Below are positions 1 to 5,757 of a stretch of 5,896 bases of DNA, in pieces. Numbering within the stretch: position 1 is the stretch's first letter; each line of letters begins with the position of its first letter. This DNA is from an uncultured Ruminococcus sp. (GTDB taxonomy: Bacteria; Bacillota; Clostridia; Oscillospirales; Ruminococcaceae), in the NCBI GenBank assembly GCA_946531975.1, contig CAMNAY010000119.1, forward strand, positions 1 to 5,896, read 5' to 3'. A program made the translations under genes and the position numbers. Below the pieces are notes generated by a model. The model did not search any database. It had not been told where the DNA came from and saw only the letters and a list, made by a program, of their open reading frames with translations.

Positions 1-969
1 GGCGTGTTTTATGAGCTGGGCGGCATCACGGTCATCTGCGATGCCGGCGGATGTGCGGGCAATGTCTGCGGGTTTGATGAGCCGCGCTGGCACGAGAAGC
101 GGTCGGCGCTGTTCAGTGCTGGACTGCGCGATATGGACGCGATTCTCGGACGCGATGACCGTCTGGTCGAAAAGCTGAAGCTGATCTGTCAGCAGATCGA
201 AGCGCCGTTCACGGCGATTGTCGGGACGCCTGTTCCGGCGGTGATCGCGACCGATTTTCACGCATTGCAGCGCATGGCGGAGCGAAAAACAGGTCTGCCG
301 TGCATCACCGCTGCGACTGACGGCACCAAGCTGTACGACCACGGCGAAATGCTTGCATATGAGGCGATATTCCGGCAATTTTCGACAGAAAAGCTGCCGG
401 TGAAGCCGGGCAGGCTCGGCGTGATCGGTGCAACGCCGCTGAATACGGGGCTGACCCGTGCTGACCGCATCACAGCGGCGCTGAAGGCGGAGGGCTGGGA
501 CGAGGTTGTCTGCTTTGGCATGGACAGCGGTCTGGACGGGATCCGACGCGCCTCGGAATGCGCGCATCTGCTTGTGATCTCGCCGTCCGGCATGCAATCG
601 GCGGCGTATCTGCACAAGACCTTCGGCACACCGTTTTCGGTCGGATTTCCGTGCATTCCCGATGCAGCCGCAGAAGCAGCGCGGGCAGTGCGCGGCAGGC
701 GCGTGCTGATTGTGCATCAGCAGTTCGCGGCAAATGCGCTGCGGGAGCTGCTGCGGGACTGCGAGGTCGATGCTGCGACATGGTTCATGCTCGACAAAGC
801 CTATGCGCAGCCGCAGGACTTCCGCATCAGGGGCGAGCAGCAGCTTGCCGGGCTCGCGCAGAATTATGATGTGATCTTTGCGGATGCGGCGCTGAAGCGG
901 GTGCTGCGGGGCTTTTCCGGCGAATGGATCGACTTCCCGCATTTTGCCGTCAGCGGCAGACTGAATTGA
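1..969 (+). CDS. Nitrogenase component 1-like (NifD/NifE/CfbD superfamily) oxidoreductase subunit, 5'-partial
   Basis: The reading frame is open to the left edge, giving 322 codons before TGA 967-969. The GTG at position 4 is internal to a conserved motif (GVFYELGGITVICDAGG), so the true start lies upstream. Residues 13-23 hold three closely spaced Cys (C13, C18, C23 in GGCAGNVCGFDEP), resembling the FeS-cluster loop of nitrogenase component 1 proteins. Residues 73-86 (IVGTPVPAVIATDF) match the place where NifD has its ECPxxxIGDD Cys motif, but Thr76 replaces that Cys. Later segments (GATPLNTG; a C-terminal GEQQL followed by YDVIFADAALKR) fit the Rossmann-like domains of the superfamily. Relatives such as CfbD, BchN/B and Mar reductases receive electrons from a NifH-like ATPase and reduce various substrates; the substrate here is unknown. 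A NifH-like partner would have to lie upstream, outside the window. It is closely followed by hypF. The superfamily call is fairly firm; it is very unlikely to be a dinitrogen-reducing NifD. Confidence 0.8.
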   Translation, partial: GVFYELGGITVICDAGGCAGNVCGFDEPRWHEKRSALFSAGLRDMDAILGRDDRLVEKLKLICQQIEAPFTAIVGTPVPAVIATDFHALQRMAERKTGLPCITAATDGTKLYDHGEMLAYEAIFRQFSTEKLPVKPGRLGVIGATPLNTGLTRADRITAALKAEGWDEVVCFGMDSGLDGIRRASECAHLLVISPSGMQSAAYLHKTFGTPFSVGFPCIPDAAAEAARAVRGRRVLIVHQQFAANALRELLRDCEVDAATWFMLDKAYAQPQDFRIRGEQQLAGLAQNYDVIFADAALKRVLRGFSGEWIDFPHFAVSGRLN

Positions 970-973
970 GGTG
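968..973 (+). promoter_or_regulatory. Ribosome binding site deciding the hypF start
   Basis: GAGGTG lies across the stop codon of the nitrogenase-like gene, 6 bases before ATG 980. The upstream in-frame GTG at 971 lies inside this site, so it cannot be served by it. The ATG at 980 is therefore the better start. A further ATG at 989 would be spaced 15 bases away and is less likely. Confidence 0.7.
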
Positions 974-979
974 CAGCGG

Positions 980-3289
980 ATGAAAACCATGAAGCTGCGC
1001 GTATTCGGCATCGTGCAGGGCGTCGGCTTCCGGCCTTTTACGGCGGTGACTGCGCAGAAAATGCACATGACCGGAACCGTTGCGAACAAGGGCTCCTATG
1101 TGGAGATTATCGCGCAGGGGTCACCGGAGCAGCTCGAAGCCTTTGCGGATGAGATCCGGAATCACCCGCCGGAGCGGGCGGTCGTGCTCGACCTTGAAGC
1201 TGCGGACATCACGAACGAAAATAAACGGATTTACGAAGAATTCTCTATTATCGAAAGCGAAAAAGAGTACGGCGAGATTTTTGTCTCACCGGACATTGCG
1301 ACCTGCGAGGCATGCCGCACAGAGCTGTTCGATCCGCATAACCGGCGGTATCTGCACCCGTTCATCAACTGCACGCAGTGCGGCCCGCGCCTGACGATTC
1401 TCGACACGATGCCGTATGACCGCGAGCGCACGAGCATGCGGCGATTCCCGATGTGCAGAGAATGTGCGGCAGAGTATCATGACCCTGCAACGCGGCGCTA
1501 TGACGCACAGCCGGTCTGCTGCAATGACTGCGGCCCGCAGGTGCGCATTCTCGGCACAGACCTGACCGGCGGCGATGCGATCACAGCCGTGCGGCGTGCA
1601 GTCATGGACGGAAAGATCGCCGCAGTCAAGGGCATCGGCGGATTTCACCTCTGCTGTGATGCGAAGAATCCGGGAGCCGTGAACCGTCTGCGGCAGCTCA
1701 AAAAGCGGCCGATGAAGCCCTTTGCCGTGATGATGCGCGGCATGGAAACAGCAGAGCGGGAATGCGTCGTGCAGGACGGGCAGGCTGCGTATCTCAACGG
1801 CTGGCAGAAGCCGATCATGCTGCTCGAAAAGCGCGCAGATATGTCGCTTTGCGATATGATCGCGCCGGATAACGAAACAGTCGGCGTCATGCTGCCGTAT
1901 GCGCCGGTGCAGATGCTGCTGTTCGATTATCCCGACGGCATCGAAATGACCGACTGTTTGGTCATGACAAGCGGAAACGCCCGCGGCGCGCCGATCTGCC
2001 GCTGTGATGCCGATGCACAGAGGGAGATCGCGGGCTTCTGCGACCTGATCCTCACGCACGACCGCGACATTCTCATCCGTGCGGACGATTCCGTCTGCGA
2101 CTGGCTGGACGGCAGGCCGTATATGATCCGGCGGTCACGCGGATTTGCGCCGCTGCCGGTCATGCTGCGCGGGGCAGGGGAGCGGCAGGTGCTTGCAATC
2201 GGCGGCGAGCTGAAAAACAGCTTTTGCATTGCGCGGCACGGGATGCTCTACGCCTCGCCCTATGTCGGTGATACAGCCGATCTGCGGACGGTTACGGCTC
2301 TGAAGGAGTCAGCGGAGCGCCTCTGCGGGCTGCTCGAAGCGGAGCCGGAGCGGATCGTCTGTGACATGCATCCGCTGTACAATACCGTGACAGTTGCGCA
2401 GGAAATCGCGCAGAAACACGGAATTCCGCTGCTTCAGGTGCAGCATCACTACGCGCATATCCTCTCGTGCATGGCGGAGAACGGCTGCACGGAGCGCGTG
2501 ATCGGGCTGAGCCTGGACGGTACGGGGTACGGCGATGACGGGACGGTCTGGGGCGGCGAGCTGCTGCTCTGTGACCCGCACGGCTTTACCCGCACCGGCA
2601 GCGTTGAGCCGTTCATGCAGACCGGCGGCGACCTCTCCGCCAAGGAGGGCTGGCGCATTGCGGCGGCACTTCTGGGGGATGACGCATTTTGCGAATCGCT
2701 CGGCATCTGCACGGCACAGGAGGCGCGTGTCATCGGGAATATGGCGCGGCTCGGCGTCAACTCGGTGCGCTCAACGAGCTGCGGCAGGATTTTTGATGCG
2801 GTATCTGCGGTGCTGGGCATCCGCCGCGCCTCGACCTTTGAGGGGGAGGCGTCTGTGTCACTGATGACCTCGGCGGAGCGATTTGCAAAGAAAAACGGTG
2901 ATTCTGCTGCAAAATTGCCGTGCCGTGTCACGGAAAGCGGCGGCTTTGTGACGATGCAGACAACCGAACTGGTGCGGGAGACCGCACAGCGGTATCTTGC
3001 GGATCAGAGTGCGGAGCGCTGCGCAGAGCTGGCGTATGCATTTCATGATGCACTTGCGGATATGCTTGTATCTGCTGCTGAAATCATACGCGAGCAGACC
3101 GGAATCGGCATCTGCGCGCTGAGCGGCGGTGTCTTTCAGAACCGCCTGCTGACAAAGCTGACATCTGACCGGCTCCGTGCTGCGGGCTTCCGCGTGCTGC
3201 GGCACAGCCTGATCCCGCCGAATGACGGCGGCATCTGCATCGGACAGGCAATGTACGGCGTATTCCATGAAGGAGGATGCAGTCTATGA
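980..3289 (+). CDS. hypF: Carbamoyltransferase HypF, [NiFe]-hydrogenase maturation
   Basis: HypF turns carbamoyl phosphate and ATP into carbamoyl-adenylate and transfers the carbamoyl group to the C-terminal Cys of HypE, the first step in making the CN ligands of the [NiFe] centre. It acts in the cytoplasm. The protein is 769 aa from ATG 980, full family length. An acylphosphatase domain comes first (about 4-90; VQGVGFRPF with catalytic Arg18, and Asn36). Two zinc fingers follow, with exact family spacing C109-x2-C-x18-C-x2-C-x24-C-x2-C-x18-C184. Next is a YrdC-like nucleotide-binding domain (about 195-380; Lys217 in VKGIGGFHL, VMTSGN). The C-terminal Kae1-like domain has the metal-binding HHYAH (H489, H490, H493), SLDGTGYGDDG, LSGGVFQNR (714-722) and PPNDGGICIGQ (746-756). 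One small oddity is YDAQP in the last finger, where many homologues have a His before AQP. It starts 10 bases after the nitrogenase-like gene, and its stop overlaps the next start. Confidence 0.97.
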   Translation: MKTMKLRVFGIVQGVGFRPFTAVTAQKMHMTGTVANKGSYVEIIAQGSPEQLEAFADEIRNHPPERAVVLDLEAADITNENKRIYEEFSIIESEKEYGEIFVSPDIATCEACRTELFDPHNRRYLHPFINCTQCGPRLTILDTMPYDRERTSMRRFPMCRECAAEYHDPATRRYDAQPVCCNDCGPQVRILGTDLTGGDAITAVRRAVMDGKIAAVKGIGGFHLCCDAKNPGAVNRLRQLKKRPMKPFAVMMRGMETAERECVVQDGQAAYLNGWQKPIMLLEKRADMSLCDMIAPDNETVGVMLPYAPVQMLLFDYPDGIEMTDCLVMTSGNARGAPICRCDADAQREIAGFCDLILTHDRDILIRADDSVCDWLDGRPYMIRRSRGFAPLPVMLRGAGERQVLAIGGELKNSFCIARHGMLYASPYVGDTADLRTVTALKESAERLCGLLEAEPERIVCDMHPLYNTVTVAQEIAQKHGIPLLQVQHHYAHILSCMAENGCTERVIGLSLDGTGYGDDGTVWGGELLLCDPHGFTRTGSVEPFMQTGGDLSAKEGWRIAAALLGDDAFCESLGICTAQEARVIGNMARLGVNSVRSTSCGRIFDAVSAVLGIRRASTFEGEASVSLMTSAERFAKKNGDSAAKLPCRVTESGGFVTMQTTELVRETAQRYLADQSAERCAELAYAFHDALADMLVSAAEIIREQTGIGICALSGGVFQNRLLTKLTSDRLRAAGFRVLRHSLIPPNDGGICIGQAMYGVFHEGGCSL
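3271..3276 (+). promoter_or_regulatory. Ribosome binding site deciding the pyrophosphatase-like start
   Basis: A perfect AGGAGG lies inside the end of hypF. The first in-frame ATG (3277) abuts it with no spacer and cannot be used efficiently. ATG 3286 is 9 bases downstream and overlaps the hypF stop as ATGA, so the shorter start is preferred. Confidence 0.75.
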
Positions 3290-3615
3290 TCGGGAAAACC
3301 GTGACCGTGACCGTGGACCGTCCGCTCGGAAGCGCGCATCCGGATTATCCGGAGATGATCTATCCGGTCAATTACGGTTATATCGCAGGCATCATGGCGC
3401 CGGACGGCGAGGAGCAGGATGCATATATTCTCGGTGTTCCGCATCCGGTGGAGCAGTTCACCGGCAAAATCATCGCGATTGTTCACCGTGCGGATGATAT
3501 CGAGGAAAAATGGGTGGTCTGTCCGCCCGGACAAACGTATACCAGACAGGAGATCGCGGAGATGATCCGCTTTCAGGAACAGTATTTTCAATCGGAAATC
3601 ATCATGGAGGTATAA
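3286..3615 (+). CDS. Miniature family I inorganic pyrophosphatase-like protein
   Basis: The product is 109 aa from ATG 3286, whereas ordinary bacterial family I pyrophosphatases are about 170-180 aa. The core of that family is recognisable: VDR (Arg12), YPVNYGY (26-32, matching YPCNYGY of the E. coli enzyme), DGEEQD (40-45, matching DGDPVD) and DDIEEKW (70-76, matching the DEAGEDAK region). By my manual alignment, the first and third carboxylates of the metal-binding motif are kept (Asp40, Asp45) and the middle one is Glu42. The N-terminal strands that carry E. coli Glu20, Lys29 and Glu31 are absent. Near the C-terminus a Tyr is kept (Tyr100) but the following Lys is Phe101. It may be a minimal active enzyme, or a binding or regulatory protein of the same fold. 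The start overlaps the hypF stop, so the two are probably translated together. HypF releases pyrophosphate, which makes a functional link attractive but unproven. Confidence 0.8.
   Translation: MIGKTVTVTVDRPLGSAHPDYPEMIYPVNYGYIAGIMAPDGEEQDAYILGVPHPVEQFTGKIIAIVHRADDIEEKWVVCPPGQTYTRQEIAEMIRFQEQYFQSEIIMEV
3606..3610 (+). promoter_or_regulatory. Ribosome binding site of hypC
   Basis: GGAGG lies in the last codons of the pyrophosphatase-like gene, 8 bases before ATG 3619. It confirms the short MC-leading N-terminus that HypC needs. Confidence 0.7.
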
Positions 3616-3618
3616 ATT

Positions 3619-3828
3619 ATGTGTGTTGGATTATCTGCAAGAGTGGTCAATGTGACAAACGGTACCGCACTGATTGATGCGAACGGAGCGCAGCGTGCGG
3701 TCAGCGCCGGCATTCTCGAAGATCTGGAACCGGGCGATTTCGTCATGGTTCATGCAGGCGTCGCAATCGCGAAAATCACTGCCGACGATGAGCAGGAAGC
3801 GGACGACGTCATGGAGGAGCTGCTGTGA
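3619..3828 (+). CDS. hypC: HypC, [NiFe]-hydrogenase maturation chaperone
   Basis: HypC is a small OB-like-fold chaperone. It pairs with HypD to hold the iron on which the Fe(CN)2CO unit is assembled, then binds the hydrogenase large-subunit precursor to deliver it. The product has 69 aa, close to the usual 70-90. The essential Cys2 directly follows the initiator Met, and the family signature GDFVMVHAGVAI (39-50, with His45) is present. The tail is acidic (DDEQEADDVMEELL). One oddity is the N-terminus, MCVGLSARVV; most family members read MC(L/I)(A/G)(I/V)P, so the usual Pro6 is Ser here. The start is fixed by the requirement for Cys2 and by the well-placed GGAGG. It lies 3 bases after the preceding stop, and its own TGA overlaps the hypD GTG, as expected for partners made in a complex. 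Confidence 0.95.
   Translation: MCVGLSARVVNVTNGTALIDANGAQRAVSAGILEDLEPGDFVMVHAGVAIAKITADDEQEADDVMEELL
3813..3819 (+). promoter_or_regulatory. Ribosome binding site of hypD, supporting a GTG start
   Basis: GGAGGAG inside the 3' end of hypC has its GGAGG core 7 bases before GTG 3825. The alternative ATG at 3837 would be 19 bases away. The GTG forms a GTGA overlap with the hypC stop. Confidence 0.65.
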
Positions 3829-4880
3829 ACGATAGCATGAGAGCTGCCCGCGACATCATCACCTCGTACAGCGGACGGCCGCTGCGGATCATGGAGGTCT
3901 GCGGGACACATACGCACGAGATCTTCCGGCTGGGTCTGCGCAAGCTCCTGCCGGAGCAGATCGACCTGATCTCCGGTCCCGGATGTCCGGTCTGTGTGAC
4001 AGCGGTCGGGTTCATCGACGAGGCATGCTGGCTCGCACTGGAGCAGCACTGCATCATCTGCACCTTCGGCGACCTCATCCGTGTTCCCGGAACGGAAATG
4101 AGCCTTGCGGGGGCGCGTGCTAAGGGCGCGGAGGTCAGACCGGTCTATTCGCCGCTGGATGCGGTCGAGCTGGCGCAGAAGAACCCCGGCCGGCAGGTCG
4201 TGTTTCTTGCCGTGGGATTTGAAACAACAACCCCCTCGGCATGTCTTGCGGCAAAGCAGGCAAAGGAAGCCGGACTCAAGAATTTCTCGCTGCTGACTGC
4301 GAATAAGACCATGCCGAATGCATACAAGGCGCTGGTCGGCGCAGCGGATGCGTTTCTGTATCCGGGGCATGTGAATGCGATCACGGGCAATGCGGTCTGC
4401 AAGGAAATGTGCGAAAAATACGGCGTATCGGGTGTCGTTGCGGGATTCACCGCCGGCGAACTGCTGACAGCGCTTGCCGTGACGGTCAGGCTGCTGAGTG
4501 AGGGCAAAACGCCCTTCTTCCGCAACTGCTATCCGCGTGTTGTTAAAGATGAGGGCAACCCTGCTGCGATCCGCATGATGAACGAGGTCATGGAGCCCTG
4601 CGACAATGAGTGGCGCGGTCTGGGACTGATCCCGCAGTCGGGCATGAAGCTCCGTGCGGAGTATGCCGATTACGATGCGCGGCTGAAGTTCCGCATGCCG
4701 GTCATCACCGGAAAACCGAATCCCGCCTGCCGCTGCGGTGAGGTGCTTCAGGGCAAGTGCAAGCCGTCTGACTGCAAGGTGTTCGGCAAGGTCTGCACGC
4801 CGCTGCATCCGGTCGGCGCCTGCATGGTCTCGGATGAGGGTGCATGCTCCGCGTATTATCAGTACAGCGGTCTGGTGTGA
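3825..4880 (+). CDS. hypD: HypD, iron-sulfur scaffold protein for [NiFe]-hydrogenase maturation
   Basis: HypD is a [4Fe-4S] protein that, with HypC, forms the scaffold for the Fe(CN)2CO group; HypE donates cyanide to this complex. The product is 351 aa, normal for the family. Hallmarks are MEVCGTHTHE (Cys26, the equivalent of the iron-binding C41 of E. coli HypD), GPGCPVC (Cys54, Cys57), TFGDLIRVPGT, VGFETTTPS, PGHVNAITG, VVAGFT, NCYPRVV and GLGLIPQSG. A C-terminal Cys-rich region (C302, C304, C312, C317, C324, C333, C341) includes the [4Fe-4S] ligands. All these elements look intact, so it should be functional. The GTG start is chosen because it overlaps the hypC stop and has a good ribosome binding site; ATG 3837 would remove four residues and no motif. 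A long open frame on the opposite strand over this gene is a composition artefact. Confidence 0.97.
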   Translation: MNDSMRAARDIITSYSGRPLRIMEVCGTHTHEIFRLGLRKLLPEQIDLISGPGCPVCVTAVGFIDEACWLALEQHCIICTFGDLIRVPGTEMSLAGARAKGAEVRPVYSPLDAVELAQKNPGRQVVFLAVGFETTTPSACLAAKQAKEAGLKNFSLLTANKTMPNAYKALVGAADAFLYPGHVNAITGNAVCKEMCEKYGVSGVVAGFTAGELLTALAVTVRLLSEGKTPFFRNCYPRVVKDEGNPAAIRMMNEVMEPCDNEWRGLGLIPQSGMKLRAEYADYDARLKFRMPVITGKPNPACRCGEVLQGKCKPSDCKVFGKVCTPLHPVGACMVSDEGACSAYYQYSGLV

Positions 4881-4885
4881 TATAC

Positions 4886-4891
4886 GGAGGG
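4886..4891 (+). promoter_or_regulatory. Ribosome binding site of the VOC gene
   Basis: GGAGGG in the 16-base hypD to VOC gap sits 5 bases before ATG 4897. This fixes the start and rules out the longer frame that begins inside hypD at 4738. Confidence 0.65.
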
Positions 4892-4896
4892 AATCT

Positions 4897-5307
4897 ATGA
4901 GACTGGACGGTTTTGGACTGTTTGTGAAGGACATGGGCACCATGATCCGCTTTTACCGCGATGTGCTTGGCTTTGCGATCAAAGAGGCTGAGGATACATC
5001 GAATGTCTATCTGGTCAAGGACGGCACGCTGTTTCTGCTCTACGGACGCAGCGATTTCGAGAACATGACCGGCAGGAAATACGAATATGTCAAGGGACTG
5101 AACGGGCACTCCGAGCTTGCGCTCTATGTCGATACCTTTGAGGAGGTCGATCTTGCTTATCAGCAGGCGATCGAAAAAGGCGCGGCGTCTGTCCTCGAAC
5201 CGACAACGGAACCCTGGGGGCAGCGCACCTGCTACATCGCGGACCCTGAAGGGAATCTCATTGAGATCGGCTCATTCAACCGCCCGTTTGACCGGAAGGG
5301 TGTATGA
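4897..5307 (+). CDS. VOC (glyoxalase/bleomycin-resistance fold) family protein
   Basis: The product is 136 aa, the size of a single-chain VOC protein with two beta-alpha-beta-beta-beta units (about 1-50 and 70-127). Recognisable features are FYRDVLGF (19-26), HSELALYVD (71-79), and the family-typical DPEGNLIEIGSF (116-127) with Glu123 in the position of the C-terminal metal ligand. The N-terminal ligand position, often a His in metal-dependent members, appears to be Gly5 or Gly7. The central one aligns to Glu73 rather than His. It may therefore bind metal weakly or serve as a ligand-binding or resistance-type protein. The family includes glyoxalase I, dioxygenases and antibiotic-binding proteins, so no substrate can be given. 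It lies 16 bases after hypD in the same direction and is probably in the same transcript. No role in hydrogenase maturation is established for such a protein. Confidence 0.88.
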   Translation: MRLDGFGLFVKDMGTMIRFYRDVLGFAIKEAEDTSNVYLVKDGTLFLLYGRSDFENMTGRKYEYVKGLNGHSELALYVDTFEEVDLAYQQAIEKGAASVLEPTTEPWGQRTCYIADPEGNLIEIGSFNRPFDRKGV

Positions 5308-5314
5308 GAGAAAT

Positions 5315-5488
5315 ATGGAACCGCACGATTATATTGTCAGCGATATTCAGGGCGACTACGCCTTTTTGCAGCAGCTCGATGACAGCAGCGCAGAGCCGTT
5401 TCAGGTCGCGCTGGCACTGCTGCCCGCCGGTACCGATACCGGCACAAGGCTCACCGGAATGATGGGCATGTTTGAGATCTCGGAATGA
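5315..5488 (+). CDS. 57-residue small acidic protein, unknown function
   Basis: A frame from ATG 5315 to TGA 5486-5488 encodes 57 residues. Asp and Glu outnumber basic residues; there is no Cys, signal peptide or membrane segment. The layout YIVSDIQGDYAFLQQLDD (6-23), then VALALLPAGTDTGTRL (31-46), recalls small single-barrel domains of the DUF3006 type (EGD-A-L ... LP-G---G--L), but this is a weak resemblance noted by eye. The start is uncertain: GAGAG at 5306-5310 is a poor site 4 bases away, and the in-frame GTG 5300 has no better one. Translation may be coupled to the VOC gene, whose stop is 7 bases upstream. The same frame is open further left inside the VOC gene, but that part is not expected to be coding. 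A 7-bp perfect hairpin lies within the gene at 5426-5443. Confidence 0.65.
   Translation: MEPHDYIVSDIQGDYAFLQQLDDSSAEPFQVALALLPAGTDTGTRLTGMMGMFEISE
5426..5443 (+). repeat. Perfect inverted repeat inside the 57-aa gene
   Basis: GCCGGTA (5426-5432) and TACCGGC (5437-5443) are exact reverse complements around a 4-base loop, CCGA. It could form a stable RNA hairpin but has no T-run after it, and it may simply reflect the codons used for Ala-Gly-Thr-Asp-Thr-Gly. Confidence 0.5.
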
Positions 5489-5489
5489 C

Positions 5490-5508
5490 CTGCGGGAAGA
5501 ATCCGCAG
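5490..5508 (+). repeat. Intergenic hairpin just after the 57-aa gene
   Basis: CTGCGG (5490-5495) pairs exactly with CCGCAG (5503-5508), and a G-T pair can close a five-base loop. It starts one base after the stop codon. The following bases are AACAGC, so it lacks the T-run of an intrinsic terminator. It may protect an RNA end or reduce read-through, or be meaningless. Confidence 0.45.
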
Positions 5509-5524
5509 AACAGCATATGAAAAC

Positions 5525-5530
5525 GGAGGG
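5525..5530 (+). promoter_or_regulatory. Ribosome binding site of the 64-aa gene
   Basis: GGAGGG, 6 bases before ATG 5537, is as strong as the sites of the surrounding genes. It is the main reason to treat this short frame as a real gene. Confidence 0.65.
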
Positions 5531-5536
5531 CTGCGT

Positions 5537-5731
5537 ATGAAGACCCGTATCGTATTGCTGCTGCTGACTGTACTGGAAATTCTCGCAGTCTGCGAATTGC
5601 AGCGGAACAAGGCAAGAAGCGGCAGAATGCCGGATCAGCGCATGCGCCGGCTGCTTCTGCTCAACCGGCTGTCGGTGGTCACCGGCGCTGCACTGATTAC
5701 CTCGCTGCTGATCATGACCGCCGGACGGTAA
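5537..5731 (+). CDS. 64-residue small membrane protein, unknown function
   Basis: The product is 64 aa. It has a short basic start (Lys2, Arg4), a hydrophobic stretch at about 5-19 (IVLLLLTVLEILAVC, interrupted by Glu14), a strongly basic linker at about 22-44 (eight Arg or Lys), and a second hydrophobic stretch at about 45-62 (LSVVTGAALITSLLIMTA). This suggests two membrane helices with the basic loop on the cytoplasmic side by the positive-inside rule. There are no catalytic motifs and I do not recognise a family. The start is well supported by GGAGGG with 6-base spacing. It follows the 57-aa gene after 48 bases and precedes hypE by 70 bases on the same strand. It could anchor or partner a membrane complex, but nothing in the sequence shows which. 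A non-coding origin is less likely because of the good ribosome binding site and the ordered hydrophobic pattern. Confidence 0.65.
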   Translation: MKTRIVLLLLTVLEILAVCELQRNKARSGRMPDQRMRRLLLLNRLSVVTGAALITSLLIMTAGR

Positions 5732-5757
5732 CAGCAGCAGAATCCGCAGCCATCAGA

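Larger units (their letters stand above)
5498..5749 (+). repeat. 11-base direct repeat flanking the 64-aa gene
   Basis: AGAATCCGCAG occurs at 5498-5508 and again at 5739-5749, on either side of the small membrane-protein gene. The first copy forms the right arm of the hairpin at 5490-5508; the second has no matching left arm next to it. Confidence 0.45.

Noticed and set aside
4..6. GTG as the real start of the nitrogenase-like gene
   Set aside because: It is inside a conserved motif, the frame is open to the window edge, and family members have a substantial N-terminal part before this motif.
1..969. True nitrogenase alpha subunit (nifD)
   Set aside because: The Cys in the ECP-type motif is replaced by Thr and no FeMo-cofactor Cys motif was found, so a nitrogenase-like reductase is the safer call.
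1286..2059. Open frame of 257 codons on the minus strand inside hypF
   Set aside because: It is antisense to the zinc-finger and YrdC parts of hypF, without a ribosome binding site or protein motifs.
2449..2931. Open frame of 160 codons on the minus strand inside hypF
   Set aside because: It is antisense to the Kae1-like domain, with Ser/Pro/Arg-rich composition and no domain.
3277..3285. Earlier ATG for the pyrophosphatase-like gene
   Set aside because: It directly abuts the AGGAGG with no spacer; ATG 3286 has normal spacing and overlaps the hypF stop.
4738..4896. N-terminal extension of the VOC gene beginning inside hypD
   Set aside because: The extension is Arg/Ala/Ser-rich out-of-frame hypD sequence; ATG 4897 has GGAGGG at 5 bases and begins exactly where VOC homology begins.
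3750..4943. Long open frame of 397 codons on the minus strand across hypD
   Set aside because: It lies opposite a complete, motif-rich hypD; the product is a low-complexity Arg/His-rich sequence with no recognisable domain, as expected from GC-rich antisense frames.
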